Source: Haemaphysalis longicornis (lineage: Eukaryota > Arthropoda > Arachnida > Ixodida > Ixodidae). Taken from it: a stretch of DNA of 64,000 nucleotides. This document shows, one piece after another, positions 23,761-35,020 of this stretch. The notes below the pieces were generated by a model, which saw only the letters and a list, made by a program, of their open reading frames with translations, did no database searches and had not been told where the DNA came from. The stretch's first letter is position 1; each line of letters begins with the position of its first letter. The DNA is taken from the NCBI GenBank assembly GCA_013339765.2, contig CM023449.1, positions 101,774,743-101,838,742 of the forward strand, written 5' to 3'. The translations under genes were made by a program, and so were the position numbers.

Positions 23761-25066
23761 CTGGTGTTCTATCGCATCGACAACGGCTTGCAGCGCGCCC
23801 TAGATGTGAAATATTTGACTGCATACCACAGCATACGGTGGCATATCCAACAACGTATAATAAGAGGCGGGACGTAGACGTTTGGGTTCTGAGTATTCAC
23901 ACCACCATTTCAAGATATGTTTCAAGATATGCTCATACCACAGCAAGCACGGTTGTTCATTCCTGCAGCCTTTGATGCTTTTCGTTGATGAAAAACTGAA
24001 TTGACGATACAGATGTCTTAGAGGGCAAGCTTTAAGCAGACAGGACTTTTTTGAACCAGGCCATTTGTTCTTTTTTTTATGTTGACAGCATGCCTTGGTT
24101 TTTCGTACAGGGCTCCTGCTGTGATGGTGGTCAATATTGTTACGGGGAGCATAGTCATGGTCACATAGTCAATAATGTCACGGAGCATAGTGGTGGGCTT
24201 CGTGACAGTATACTTGTCTATTTATTGTTTTCCATGTGGTCAAATGGTTCCTGGTAACGTCATGTAGGTTACCTCGTGTATTTTGCATTTCTATTTCGTT
24301 ATTATAACTAAGCAGTAGTTGCTTCAGTCACGGCAGTAGGAGGCACTTTCAATTTTTTCGGTCTGCACGTTGTTTAGATCACACTTCTTCACATAGCTGC
24401 CAAATGCAACAGCGGTATTGTTAAAAGTAGCTGCTTGTTTGGGGGTTGTACAGCTAAGTAATTATTTGTTAGGCGGCGTGTGAAACAGGTGCAGAAATTA
24501 AGTCAAGTCCCACGGCAACAAATTGGCAGAAATCCACAAACAAAAGCAAGACTTGTGGCACTTGCGGCTGCCCTTGTTGGAGTTGAACCAACGAGAATTT
24601 CGCCTCCGTGATCGCCGGAAGGCGGCTTTGGTGGGCTTTGCAACATCATCACACATCTCACAGGTCTGCACTGGTGTCAGCGGTCGTCTTGCACAACGGG
24701 TTTGCTGCGCTTGACGTGCCAGTAGTGACATCGCTTGTAGTAATAATTAACATGATGCGGCTTGTCTGTAAGATGGGTGCGTGACCAACAAGCCTTATCA
24801 AAGCCAGCGACGCATATTCTATTTAAAACGTGGCTACCGTGGCTTGCAGAGAAGTCGGAGATGATCTGCGAAAGCTTTTCTTGAGTACATACGGTAGTTT
24901 TCGCGAAATCACTTGTAGCACAAGTATATTTGGCCTCGGGTGCAAGATGGGTTCGTGACAAACAAGCGCGATAATTGCCATAATTTCTCAAATGCGGGCA
25001 AAACTAAACACAAGCGACAACAATCACTGACGACGAAAGTAACTGTAAACTTCTCGCTGAAAGTAC
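23761..25066. other. Non-coding stretch
   Basis: No recognisable gene. A direct repeat of about 29 bases (AAGATGGGT.CGTGAC.AACAAGC) occurs at about 24769-24797 and 24943-24971. A 77-codon minus-strand frame at 24498-24731 is cysteine- and arginine-rich (CEMC..., KGSRKCHKSCFC). I cannot assign it, though it could be a transposase zinc-finger remnant. Confidence 0.45.
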
Positions 25067-25143
25067 TCTGGGCGGTAACTCAGTGGTTAAACGCTCGACC
25101 TTCCCCGTTTCTCCTAAAGAGTCTGTAGATCGAATCGCCGCAA
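25067..25143 (+). repeat. tRNA-derived pseudogene or SINE head
   Basis: The block GCGGTAACTCAGTGGTTAAACGC resembles a tRNA D-arm (A box), and GATCGAATC about 50 bases later resembles a degraded T-arm B box. The cloverleaf is not intact, and a T-rich run follows. It is most likely a tRNA-derived SINE head or tRNA pseudogene rather than a working tRNA gene. Confidence 0.45.
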
Positions 25144-25850
25144 AACCCTTTTTTTTCACTGAGTGTTTGGGTTTTTCTCCCCTCTTCTTTTACCACAGCA
25201 AGCGCTTGCCACCCCCTACCTAATCCCAGAGTGGAAAAGTTCTCTCCCTCAAGAAACTACCGTGAACTAATTAAACAAAGGAAGTCAACTTTCTTATTTC
25301 CATCAGCGCAAATTTATCAGGGTAATTTCATGCGTATTTACTTTTGCATCTAAAAATCTCAAATGTGAGATTTAAACTTATTATATCTGTTAAAACAGAA
25401 CAATTATTACCAATATTAGCGTACGAACATGACTTTCATTAAAAAGAGAGCTGTTATTACTGCAGTCTGGCAACTACCTCTCACTTTGTCTATGTTTGTT
25501 TGTATGTATGTGGCTGCCTGTTGCTGGCTCGTTTTGTCAGTTTTATACCTCGATTTTTATGTTAAGTCATCTTTATAGAATTTTCACAAGGTGATGTCTG
25601 CTCTTCCGACACACGCGCGTGTTGGACACACGGGGACGGGTAGAACGCAGGTGTTACGATCATCGCCGTCTGATGGATAACGTTGCATACGAACCAAGTG
25701 TGCTGTTCGCAAGCTGAAGACTGCAGTAAAGAAGGATTTTGCGTTGGAAACGTCGTTTGTTTTAGGGTAAGTACTACGCGTTTTTTTTCAATGAGTACAT
25801 GTTTGGAAGTTATGTTGGTTATTTGTGGATCAGAGTTCACTAGACCCTGA
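25144..25850. other. Non-coding stretch
   Basis: AT-rich DNA with T runs. A 92-codon minus-strand frame (25562-25840) shows no recognisable domain. Confidence 0.5.
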
Positions 25851-26085
25851 CCCGCCGCGGTGGTTCACTGGCTAAGGCATTGCGCTGCTGAGCACGAGAT
25901 CGCGGGTTCGATTCTGGCCGCGGCGGCCGCTTTTCTGAAGGAGGCGAAAAGCAAAAAGCACCCGTGTGTACAAGATTTCGGCGAACGTTAAGATCCCCAG
26001 GGGGTCAAAATAAATCCGGAGCTCTCCACTGCGGCGCGCCTCATCGCCTGCGTTGCGTCGGCGCGTTGAACCCTACCATCACAGT
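25851..26085 (+). repeat. tRNA-derived SINE, Ruka-like
   Basis: The head contains an A box (TGGTTCACTGGCTAAGG) and a B box (GGTTCGATTCT) at tRNA-like spacing, and the first and last bases of the head (CCGCCGCGG and CCGCGGCGG) can pair as an acceptor-like stem. A GC-rich body follows with a GGGGGTCAAAATAAAT block, shared with the fragment at 1-112. RNA polymerase III would read it from the internal promoter. I recall a tick SINE called Ruka with a similar tRNA-like head. That name is an inference and needs a sequence comparison. Confidence 0.75.
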
Positions 26086-27429
26086 TCACTAGACCCCCAC
26101 CTCATTTGCTCTGAAGGCTTAGGTGAGCCTGCTGGATTTACCGGTTCAGTTACCGCGACAGTCAGCATCAAATCATGCTGAAGCTGGACCTTGGCTACGA
26201 TAATGCGCTTTAGTACAGGTCTACACTTTATTTGACATCACGCGATGCTTTTTAACACCGGGGCATGTGTGTGTAGCCTGTCTATCCAGGATTGACCGAG
26301 GCTGCGGATTAAAGTCTAAATTTAGCGTGGGCTGCGCAACGCCGTGGCCACTACACCCGGGTGGACAGCCCCGGTATATTAAAAAAATAACTTGGACAGG
26401 AGGTGCCCCAGAAATATTTGCGAAAAAGCTACACTTTATTCCGTCGGAAGTAGCTTGTGGGGAGTGTGGGGTTTGTTTTTAGAGGCACCTGTATCGTTGT
26501 CAACTAGTGCAGAACGTTAAGCGAGTTTTCAAGGTACCATTACCCGAAAACCGCAGGCCACACAGAAACTAACAAGGAATACTGTAGGCGCTCACTCAAC
26601 TCAAGATTTATTGTTAATAATCGAACTTAAGAAGACAAGGAATGCAATGAAGGAGCCTCTACCAGCACACCCCAGCCCCTAACGAAGGCTAGTGATAACG
26701 ATGGACTGCGTGTGTCAGGTGGGCTCGTGCACTATTGGGTGAATAAGGCCCACCTAGTCAAGGCTGTCAGCTGTGAAGTGCTCCAAGCACCCCCCTAGCG
26801 TTCGCTTCAAAACAGAAAAAAAAGAGAAAAGAAACGGCTTGTTTGTTTTTGTTGTGCGGCCTGCTTAGAGTCTGCTGTTGTTGAAGGCGTGAACAGCGCA
26901 GCCCAAAATGTTTAAGTGTGAACAATGCTGGCTACGCTTACGACAAGGCTTTTGCAAGCCCACGGATTAGCAGAAAAAAACACTGTCCACACGAACGTTA
27001 TTGCCAACACCATGCTCCAAACCACGTTTCGTGTTGGGAAAAGCGCTGCCCATGCGGCAGAGTGCAACCGAACTTATGGCGTCGGCACTGCCACGCAGGT
27101 AGGGCCGTTGCATGGCAGAAAGTCCAGTGCATACACCCTTCAGCAGTGCAAGCAACAAGAGCTTGTATGTTTGTGGAGAGGTGTTTAGCGCACTCAAGGT
27201 GCGTGGTTTGGAAAACGGCTTTTTATTCAAGTCAGGCTACGTATACATAGAAAACGATTTATGTGAGCAGTCTGGTTACACTTTTCACTAAATGTGCATG
27301 TCATTGTAAGTGAGGAATCTGGTTTCTCATGGCGAGCACATGGCATATAGCTGTATGTGGTACATTAGCACTTACAGTGCCATTTTTTTAAGTAAGCAGC
27401 TAAATAGCTCTCATTTAAGCATAGCGCTC
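26086..27429. other. Non-coding stretch
   Basis: No recognisable gene. A cluster of overlapping frames at 26918-27250 on both strands shows no domain and looks accidental. Confidence 0.5.
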
Positions 27430-28630
27430 ATTTATCTTTCAAACGAAGAATTATGCCGGTAATATGCTTCAAACTCAATGCAGCTGATGTGCTGCATTTT
27501 GCCTCTCCTGTGGCTTTGGAATCATGGACCGGCGGTCTTTTTTTCCACCTGCCGGCGCATTCAGGAGTGCTTGTAAAAGTTTTTCTAGGTAAGTAAGCCT
27601 TGCCACTCAATCGGAATTTTGAAATAACTTTTTCGGTCAGATTGGAGAAACAGCTACATGGCGACGGTCTTTGGAATGTGTGTTGGGTCATGACCAAAAC
27701 CGCCACTCTGCCCATCAATGTGCTGAAGTGTTGTCAAAAGGGAAGACAGGTTCGCCTTCAGTGATGAGCTCTCAGGCTTGCTGCGACAATTCGAAGAGTT
27801 TGTTGAACACGGCCCGATGTACTTTGTTGGTGATGCCCTAGTGGATAGGGTCATTGGCCAACATTAAGAGCAGGATGTTTTGTGTCCTCTTTGGTGGCCG
27901 TCAGAAGTTCCGCAGCTGGAGCACCCCTCTTTACTCTGGAAAAACAAATCTTCATGTTCACCACACATTAAAATTGGTCTTATCAATGTAGTTGCACTAC
28001 ATTGCCCTCATTCTGCAGTGATTCTGCGTACTCATGGCACAACAATGCGATCCTAGTTCGCTTGTTCCAAAGGGCCTGGGGAAAGTGCTCCAATTAACTC
28101 GTTAGTCCGGTAGCAAGGATAATTTCAGCAGTTTGTGTTTAGTCTTACCTTTCTTCGTCCCGTCGTTTGCGCTGTTTTTCTTAGTTTAACAATGTACCAA
28201 CTCACCCGTCAGCATACCCTTCAGCAGTTTGTCTCAACTCGTCTCGGCGTGGCCAACTTCAGCGAATAGCTGTGGCAGTCTAGCAAGTGCTCAATGCTGG
28301 AGGAAATAATTTCAAGGCATGGCATGGCTTTGCTGAGACCAGATTGAATCTGAGAAAGAGTGACAGACGGGTGATTGTCAACAATTTCAGTCACCGCTTG
28401 CAAGACAGTCTCGTAGAACGTTTTTGCTTAACCACCACGCGTTTTGTCAGTGTTGCGGTCTGTTGCTGCAATAAATAGCCATTTTGATGTTAATGCTAAG
28501 CACATCGCTGAGATGTTTTAAGTTGCCATCGCACCAATACACCTCAACAATTCGGGCTGGATCGACATTTGAAATGGGATTGTGCATCTTCTCTTCACCA
28601 GGAGCTATCTTGGTGTTCCATGAAAACGTG
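27430..28630 (-). pseudogene. IS630/Tc1-type transposase, decayed
   Basis: Minus-strand fragments follow the order of an IS630/Tc1-superfamily transposase. An N-terminal FSWNT..APG block with a helix-turn-helix-like stretch (PARIVEVYW, HLSDVLSINIK) lies at 28626-28447 and is ended by a TGA. A second winged-helix-like DNA-binding stretch (VTEIVDNHPSVTLSQIQ) lies at about 28400-28230. A first catalytic-type motif YIDKTNFNVW sits at about 27990-27960 (Asp codon 27982-27984), and a second, FDNTSAH, at 27738-27718 (Asp codon 27733-27735). The two Asp lie about 83 codons apart, consistent with this superfamily. The third acidic residue was not located, and several stops interrupt the frame. The family call rests on motif memory. 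Confidence 0.6.
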
Positions 28631-29412
28631 GCATTTTTTATCCATTCTTTGGAAAATATCTTATGTGTAGAGTTAACAGACAGTCACTACCCGCGAAGAC
28701 CAGGAGAGCGTCTGTCAGTGTCTCTCGTCTAAATCGCCTGCTCACGTAAAAATACACAGGGAAGTTCGTTTGGTAAAACACAAATCTTAAACGCCATTGT
28801 TATTGAATTTTGAATCAACGTTTTTTCACAGTGTTAGCTGTTGTTTTCTAATACTGGTCGAGAAAAACTGTTGGAACGTCAAGGCAAAGCTCTTTGCGTA
28901 GGACGAATCACTGCACAATAAGGGCACGATGGTGTCTGCAGCGATTCTTCCTACTCAAGGTGCTTTGACTTGAATTTCACGCTTTTGTATCAACCACTAT
29001 TACAAAACAACAGCTAACACTGCAAAAAAATATTGATTCAGAACTCAATAACCAAGGCATTTAGGAATTGTGTCTTACCAAAGTAACTTCCCTGTGTAGC
29101 GTTACGCGAGCAGATGATTTAGATGGCAGGCACTGACTGAAAGCTCTTCTGGTTAGTGAATGTCTGTAATCTCTACGCATGATATATTTTATGGAGAATA
29201 GATTAAAAAATGTTTTCGTGGAACACTGAAAAAGCTCCTGGTGGAGAGAAGTACAACTCCGTTTTGAATTTATACCCAGCCCGAATCCTTCACGTGTATT
29301 GGTGCGGTGGTGGCTTGAAGCTTCTCCCCGAGATGCTTGGCATAAATGTCAAGACGGCTACATTTCTTGCAGCAACGAACCGCAGCACCGCCAAAAAGCG
29401 TTGTTGTTGAAC
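28405..29412. repeat. 1-kb palindrome made of two inverted transposase 5' ends
   Basis: The left half (about 28405-28900) is the reverse complement of the right half (about 28930-29412) with perhaps a quarter of bases differing. Matching landmarks include CACCAATACAC with ATTCGGGCTGG, ACACAGGGAAGTT, CAGTGTTAGCTGTTGTTTT and GTAGGA.GAATC.CTGCA. The centre is near 28915 and spans only about 30 unpaired bases. The outer right end is cut by the 3' end of LINE-A. Confidence 0.85.
29205..29412 (+). pseudogene. Second transposase N-terminus, inverted copy
   Basis: A plus-strand frame from ATG 29210 encodes FSWNTEKAPGGEKYN, then PARILHVYWCGG and GINVKTA, and ends TGA at 29408-29410. It aligns with the minus-strand peptide at 28626-28447. 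Shared residues include FSWNT, APG, PARI, VYWC and a helix-turn-helix-like block. Only the N-terminal fifth of the transposase is present because LINE-A sequence begins directly afterwards. Confidence 0.6.
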
Positions 29413-29589
29413 AGATTTTCGGTGATGATCATGATGGTTGGAGTTTTTTGGCGCAAGGCCAGCTGGAGCAAAGAGCGCCAAACAAAAGTATCTTAAACAA
29501 AAATAGTGGCTACTAAAGCCAGAACAACAATAAAATCAATTAACGGCAATGGTGATGGCTGGTGTGTAGGGCCAGATTTGATTATGCGT

Positions 29590-32500
29590 GATAGGAAATG
29601 AGGTTTAAAAACTTTACGTCTGACAAATACTCAAACACACGTTTCACGGAACTATGGCATCGTCACCTATAAACAGCGATGGATGTAGTGGGATATGTTG
29701 TCTGTAGAGTTCTCTGAAGTGTTTGTGTAGTGTTGTGTGAAGTGCCTTGCATGTGATTAGTATGTGCACCACGGATAGGGCCTCTCCGCACCTGCTGCAC
29801 TGGAGTCTAGAAGATGCCGTCAGCAGATACGAGTGCGTTGCATGGGTATGCCCTATCCGGAGTCAGCTGTGTACCGTCCAAAGTGTGGCTTTATTACATG
29901 TAGTTTGTTGTCTGTCTGTTCCTCCCAGTGTGTTTGCCATGTTCTGCGCAGGTGTTGTTTTATGTGTGGCTTGAGGTCTGTGTAGGGTATCGTTGTAATG
30001 TCTACAGTGTTCCTGAGTGCAGCAGCAGTGGCCCTCTCGTCTGCCAACTCATTCCCAGCGATCCCTGCGTGTCCTGGGACCCAGCAGAAGACCAGCTCAT
30101 GCTTTTGTGCATACACGGACATGATAGTGTTGAATACAAGATTAACTATGTCGTTTTTAGGGGGCTTGTGCGATGACAGTGCGCGAACAACACTCAAAGA
30201 ATCTGTATAGATGATGGAATTGGAAATTTGATTTTCGAGAATGTGTCGTACTATCAGTAAAATTCCATACGCTCTGCTGAAAAAATTGTTGTGTGCACGC
30301 TCATGGTTCTGGCTGCATTGAAATTTGGACCATGAGCAGCGCATGACACCATAGTGGAGGTTTTAGAAGCGTCACTATAAAATTCTGCACATGTGTATTT
30401 AAAACTGCAAAGACAGAAAGTGCTGCAGTATTGCAGCTCGTGGTACACGATTTTTGTCAAATCTCATAAAAGAAAGATCGCACGACACAGAGCGAACTTG
30501 CCAAGGCGGTAAACTGTTAGACAAGGATGACCTCTACACATCTAAAAACAAAGGACTGAGATCCGAGGCTCGCTATCTCACTCTAAGTGAAAAGGGCAGA
30601 GGAACGGATGGGCGATTTACAAAGAGCAAAGATGTTGATGTATCGTTAAAGACAGGATAAAAAGGATGATTATTCAGCGACGAAATTTTAAAAGCATAAA
30701 GAAAGTCCATGTACGTTCGTTGGTTCTCAAGGCTCCACTTATCACACTCGACATAAAGACTCTCGGCACGGCTAGCGCGAAAAGCACCCAAGTGTAGCAC
30801 TGGCCCAAGTGTAGCACTGGGTCCAGAATTCGCAGGGCTGTCTTAGTCGCCGACCCATACACCACACTGCCATAGTCTAAACGAGACCCAACCAAAGCAG
30901 TATACAAGCGAAGCAGGAGTTCTTTGTCGGAACCGTAGGATTGGTGGGAGAGAACCTTAAGTATATTCATTGTTTTGAGACATTTATTTTTAAGTTCCTT
31001 GATGTGGGGAATGAATGTGAGTTTGTAGTCAAACACAACACCTAAGAACTTGTGCTCCTTGTTCACAGGAAGCGACACGCCATTAAGATGAATGTCTGGG
31101 TCCGAATGGACCCCGCGCTTCCTGGAGAACACAACGCAGGAGCTTTTTACAGGATTCACTTTAAAACCATTCTTGTCTGCCCAGCCGGCAAGTTTCTTTA
31201 CACCAAGCGTTCGCAGATTGACATATTGCATGATTTATAGGATATCTGCACGTCATCTACATGCATGAAATAAGAGATTGTAGGTGGCAGTGCCTTACCA
31301 AGAGAGTTCATTTTTACTATGAAGAGAGTGCAGCTCAACACGCCACCTTGTGGCACGCCATTTTCTTGCACGTGCACCTTTGAGAGTGCACCACCGACTC
31401 TTACTCGGAACGTTCTGTCTGACAAGTAACTGACAAGAGCGTTCAACATGTTTCCTGAAACACCGAATGAATTGAGGTCACTAAGGATCCCATAACGCCA
31501 AGCGGTGTCGTATGCCTTCTGAAGGTCGAAAAACACAGTTAGGCAATACTGCTTATGCGCGAAGGCATCCTTGATGTACGAGTCAAGAGCTAACAGTTGA
31601 TCGTTCGTCGATCGCCCCACCCTGAAGCCTGCCTGGCAGCTCTCGAGAAGACCGTTGTACTCAAGGAAGTACACGAGCCTGCGATTTATCATCTTCTCGA
31701 AGAGCTTGCACAGGCAGCTCGTCAGGGCAATAGGACGGTAACTTGAGGGGGATGATGGGTCCTTTCCCTCCTTCAGGAAGGCTACAACTATAGCCTCCTT
31801 CCAAGAGTTTGGAATGTTCCCCGAAAGCCATATCGTGTTATATAGGTGTAAGAGTGTTAGACGAGTGTCTGCATGCAGGTGTTGTATCATTGTGTATCAT
31901 GCAGGTGTTGTATCATTGTGTATGTGATGTTGTCTGGGCCTGAAGCTGAGGGTTTACACGTGCTCAAAGCAGCCCTCAGCTCATGAAGTGAACACTCGGA
32001 GTTATAAGAAGATGTTGACCTATTGTTATCTAGTATGGGCTTCTTTTCGGCCATTTGCTTGTGTTTCATGAAAGTGTTTGTGTAGTGTGCTGAACCAGAA
32101 ACGTGTTGGAAGTGTTCTGCGAGTGTGTCAGCTTGGTCTTCGAGTGTGTCCCTGTAGTGCTGACCAGAGGCAGGCTGTGTGTTTGTTGTCCCTTGAGTTT
32201 GCGTATTCGTGTGCATACTTTCCGTGTGTCTGTGTAGGAGTTTATTGATGTTATGAAGGAACGCCAACTTTCTCGTTTTGCCTCACGGCGCACACGTTTT
32301 CCTAACGCCTTGACCCGTTTGAACAAAATGAGGTTACCCGACGTGGGGTACCGACGAAGGACACCCCACGCCTTGTCCTGGGCCTCTCGCGCCCGCCTAC
32401 AGTCCTCATTCCACCACGGCCTCCGCTGGTTGCGCGGGGCACCAGAGGCGTGGGGAATGGACTTTTCTGCGGCGTCGAGGATGTGCGCCGTGAGGAGTTG

Positions 32501-32640
32501 GGTAGCTTCTTCAACGTGTAGGTGTCCTATGGATGTGTGGTGTAGTTTGGATGTCTCTGTAGATGTATTCCAGTTAGCTCGTGCTTCATTGAACCTATTA
32601 TAGGAAGATGAACTGCTTGGGCCTTTACAAACCAGCCCGT
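29590..32640 (-). pseudogene. ORF2 of LINE-A (RT and RNase H), disrupted
   Basis: Order on the minus strand: a linker with RRPWWNEDCRRAREAQDKAW near 32400; reverse transcriptase with FLKEGKDPSSPSSYRPIALT, FFDLQKAYDTAWR and GVPQGG; and an active site reading HVDD where YVDD is expected, near 31250. Then come a thumb region, and RNase H with FYSDASKT near 30350, IYTDSLSVV near 30200 and FCWVPGHAGIAGNELAD near 30080. A degraded C-terminal block ends near 29590. At least five frame changes and a 26-bp tandem duplication (31875-31923) break it. The protein would copy element RNA at a nicked target. Confidence 0.85.
31875..31923. repeat. 26-bp tandem duplication in LINE-A ORF2
   Basis: GCAGGTGTTGTATCATTGTG plus six bases is repeated head to tail (31875-31900 and 31901-31923). 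Because 26 is not a multiple of three it shifts the ORF2 frame. It is absent from the homologous LINE-B region. Confidence 0.85.
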
Positions 32641-33350
32641 CAACCATTAGTGTTGTAGGTCATGTTCAGTTGTATTCGCGGCAAGGTGCCAACGAGCTAT
32701 GAGGTTGGTTCGTTTCTAACGACCGTAACTCGGATATCATAACGGTAACCGAACCTCTGCTTGCCCCTGGCACAACAGACAACAAAATACTTCTTGGCAA
32801 CAATACGCACAACATTTATTTTATAGCAGGCACCAAAATAGCTAAACGGCGGAACTGAGCAGCCGATAATCAATAGGCCATGTTCGAACAACAACAAACT
32901 AGCCCGTCAACCATTAGTGTTGTAGGTCATGTTCAGTTGTATTCGCGGCAAGGTGCCAACGCGCTATGAGGTTGGTTCGTTTCTAACGACCGTAACTCGG
33001 ATATCATAACTGTAACCGAACCTCTGCTTGCCCCTGGCACAACAGACAACAAAATACTTCTTGGCAACAATACGCACAACATTTATTTTATAGCAGGCAC
33101 CAAAATAGCTAAACGGCGGAACTGAGCAGCCGATAATCAATAGGCCATGTTCGAACAACAACAAACTAGCCCGTCTACCATTAGCATTGTAGGTCAAGTT
33201 CAGTAATATTCGCAGCAAGATGCCAACGCGCGATGAGGTTGGTTCGTTTCTAATGACCGTAACTCGGATATAATAGCTGTAACCGAAACTCTGCTTGCCC
33301 GTGGCACAACAGATAACGAAATACTTCTTTGCAACAATACTTACAACATT
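32641..33350. repeat. 267-bp tandem repeat, 2.7 copies
   Basis: Unit starts are at 32641, 32908 and 33175, each at CAACCATTAG or CTACCATTAG. Copies 1 and 2 are almost identical, and copy 3 is more diverged and stops at about 33350. The period is a multiple of three, so a 161-codon minus-strand frame runs through it, but the peptide differs freely between copies and is probably not a protein. The array begins exactly where LINE-A ends. Confidence 0.9.
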
Positions 33351-34574
33351 GATTAGAAGGACCGGACTAAAACAAGGTGTAGCCGTGTTCGTTTCGATAT
33401 CAAACCAATAGTTTCGTAAATTGTTAGTGAAATCAACCGTCGCATTCAAATAGTCAGGACCAGGACCGGATTTCAGGGGGGGGGGTCATTGGGGCTGCAG
33501 CCCCCAGCTGTCAGGGGCCCCGCTCGATCACAATAAAAAAATATCATGGGTGTGCTCGGTGCTCTCATTGAAAATTTGAAAGTAGGAGCTTCAACCTCAG
33601 CATCCCACCAAAGCTGACTAACTCGTGAAAGGTGGGAAGGAGTGGTGGGCCCCTCACGTTATAATTGACAGCCTTCGAGTTCATTTCAATTTTTTTCCTA
33701 CTCCTCTTCATTGTTTTCCCTGGGGTGATAAGAAGACCTCTTGGACCAAACGTCGTGGGTACATAGCTTGACCGGGCCTAAGCAGCCACATAAAAAACTC
33801 CCCGCATTTCCCCGAGGGGAAGAATGTGAAAGTGCGAATGCACGAGCTGAATTTGCGCGGTTCGGTAATGTTCGCGAAAGAGAGATCACACACACACACA
33901 CAACTACAAAGAAAGAAAGATGCATTTATTCACAGACACCTATTTGTGTTGTCGTTGTACTTGATTGCTAGAGCGGATCTCAGCTTTGAAATTTTGTGTC
34001 AGTACTCCTTTAAGCGGTTCCTGGCCAATCCCCCACGTGGGTATGTGCCATGTCAGCGGCCAGGCAGCGCACGCCCATCTCCCCCGTTGCCAAGGAAGAC
34101 GAGGAGATTCCTGGCCAATCCCCCACGTGGGTATGTGATGCGGACACCGCCGGTGGACGCAGGTTCAGGGTCGCTTAAGAAGTGCATTGCACTTAAAACA
34201 GGCCCCGAGCTCTGCTCCGGTTTTTTTCGGCGCAGGTCGTTTCGGTAGTCTTTTCGGTACACGGACATGCAAGTGCGCGGACGTTCCGGCACGCGCAGGT
34301 TTCGGCATAAGAAAGGGTCAGGCATGGGAATAATGAAATAATGTCTGAAGAACATTGTAAATTGTTTAAACCTGAGGGGCGTTTTACGTTATTATTGACA
34401 AACTAAGCACTGCCCCGCGGGCTCATACACAGTTTCTGCCAGAAATTTCAATGTATAGCGCTCGACAAGGAAGTTTTGCGATGACGACCCGCTCAATAAA
34501 GCTAGTGAATCAGTTGAATCGCATAAGGGTGATTGATATCGACTCGACATTTCACACTGAATGGTCAGCGTATG
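33351..34574. other. Non-coding stretch with simple repeats
   Basis: It contains a G-run and GGGGCTGCAGCCCC palindrome at about 33477-33505 and a CA microsatellite at about 33887-33902. A 30-base exact direct repeat (TTCCTGGCCAATCCCCCACG plus ten bases) lies at 34018-34047 and 34108-34137, a period of 90. No gene was recognised. Confidence 0.6.
34018..34137. repeat. 30-bp direct repeat with 90-bp period
   Basis: The 30 bases at 34018-34047 recur without change at 34108-34137. Each copy contains the palindrome CCCACGTGGG, an E-box-like core. The 60 bases between them are not repeated again. Confidence 0.8.
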
Positions 34575-35020
34575 GTTATTTTATTTATTTTTCAATACTG
34601 CCAGTCTCATTCCGAGACCATAGCAGGTGGGCATACAGATGGTACATGCAGGTGGTACATCAACAAATATCAGCGCAGAAAACAGAAACAGGAATGTAGT
34701 GAAATGACAGTCATAAGAGCGAAAAATATACAAATTTGTTTACTTTTAATTAGATAGGAAGAATACGGAGCTGAAATTCTTGAACAACACATTTGAAAAC
34801 TTACAACATGAACACACTCATAAGAAAAAGCATAATCAAGTCACGCTTTTTAACTTAAGACAAAGAAACCAACACCAAAAAGAAGAGCAATTGTGCATGA
34901 AATCCAGTGGTACACAGGCAAATAATACCAAACTTGCAACACCCCAGTTAACACTTATATACTCCACAAATACGCTTTCACTGGTGGCGCAATGCCGCTG
35001 GGGATGCGAGTGTTGCCACA

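Larger units (their letters stand above)
29413..32640 (-). mobile_element. LINE-A: I-group non-LTR retrotransposon, 5' truncated
   Basis: The minus strand carries the ORF2 region from just after the endonuclease to the end, plus a 3' UTR that finishes TTGGCGCTCTTT...CTTGCGCCAAAAAA and then a CATCATGATCATCA-like tail (about 29412-29470). LINE-B and the fragment at 41075-41205 end the same way. The 5' end stops at about 32640, where a 267-bp tandem repeat begins. The endonuclease and ORF1 are absent, as in typical 5'-truncated LINE insertions. Confidence 0.85.

Noticed and set aside
24498..24731. Cysteine- and arginine-rich minus-strand frame as a zinc-finger gene
   Set aside because: It has no clear finger spacing, no splice context and no neighbouring coding sequence. 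It is kept only as a remark in the region description.
25067..25143. Functional tRNA gene
   Set aside because: The A box is fair, but the T-arm is degraded and acceptor pairing is poor.
32964..33449. 161-codon minus-strand frame in the 267-bp repeat
   Set aside because: It is open because the period is divisible by three. Peptide differences between copies are mostly non-conservative, and there is no known domain.
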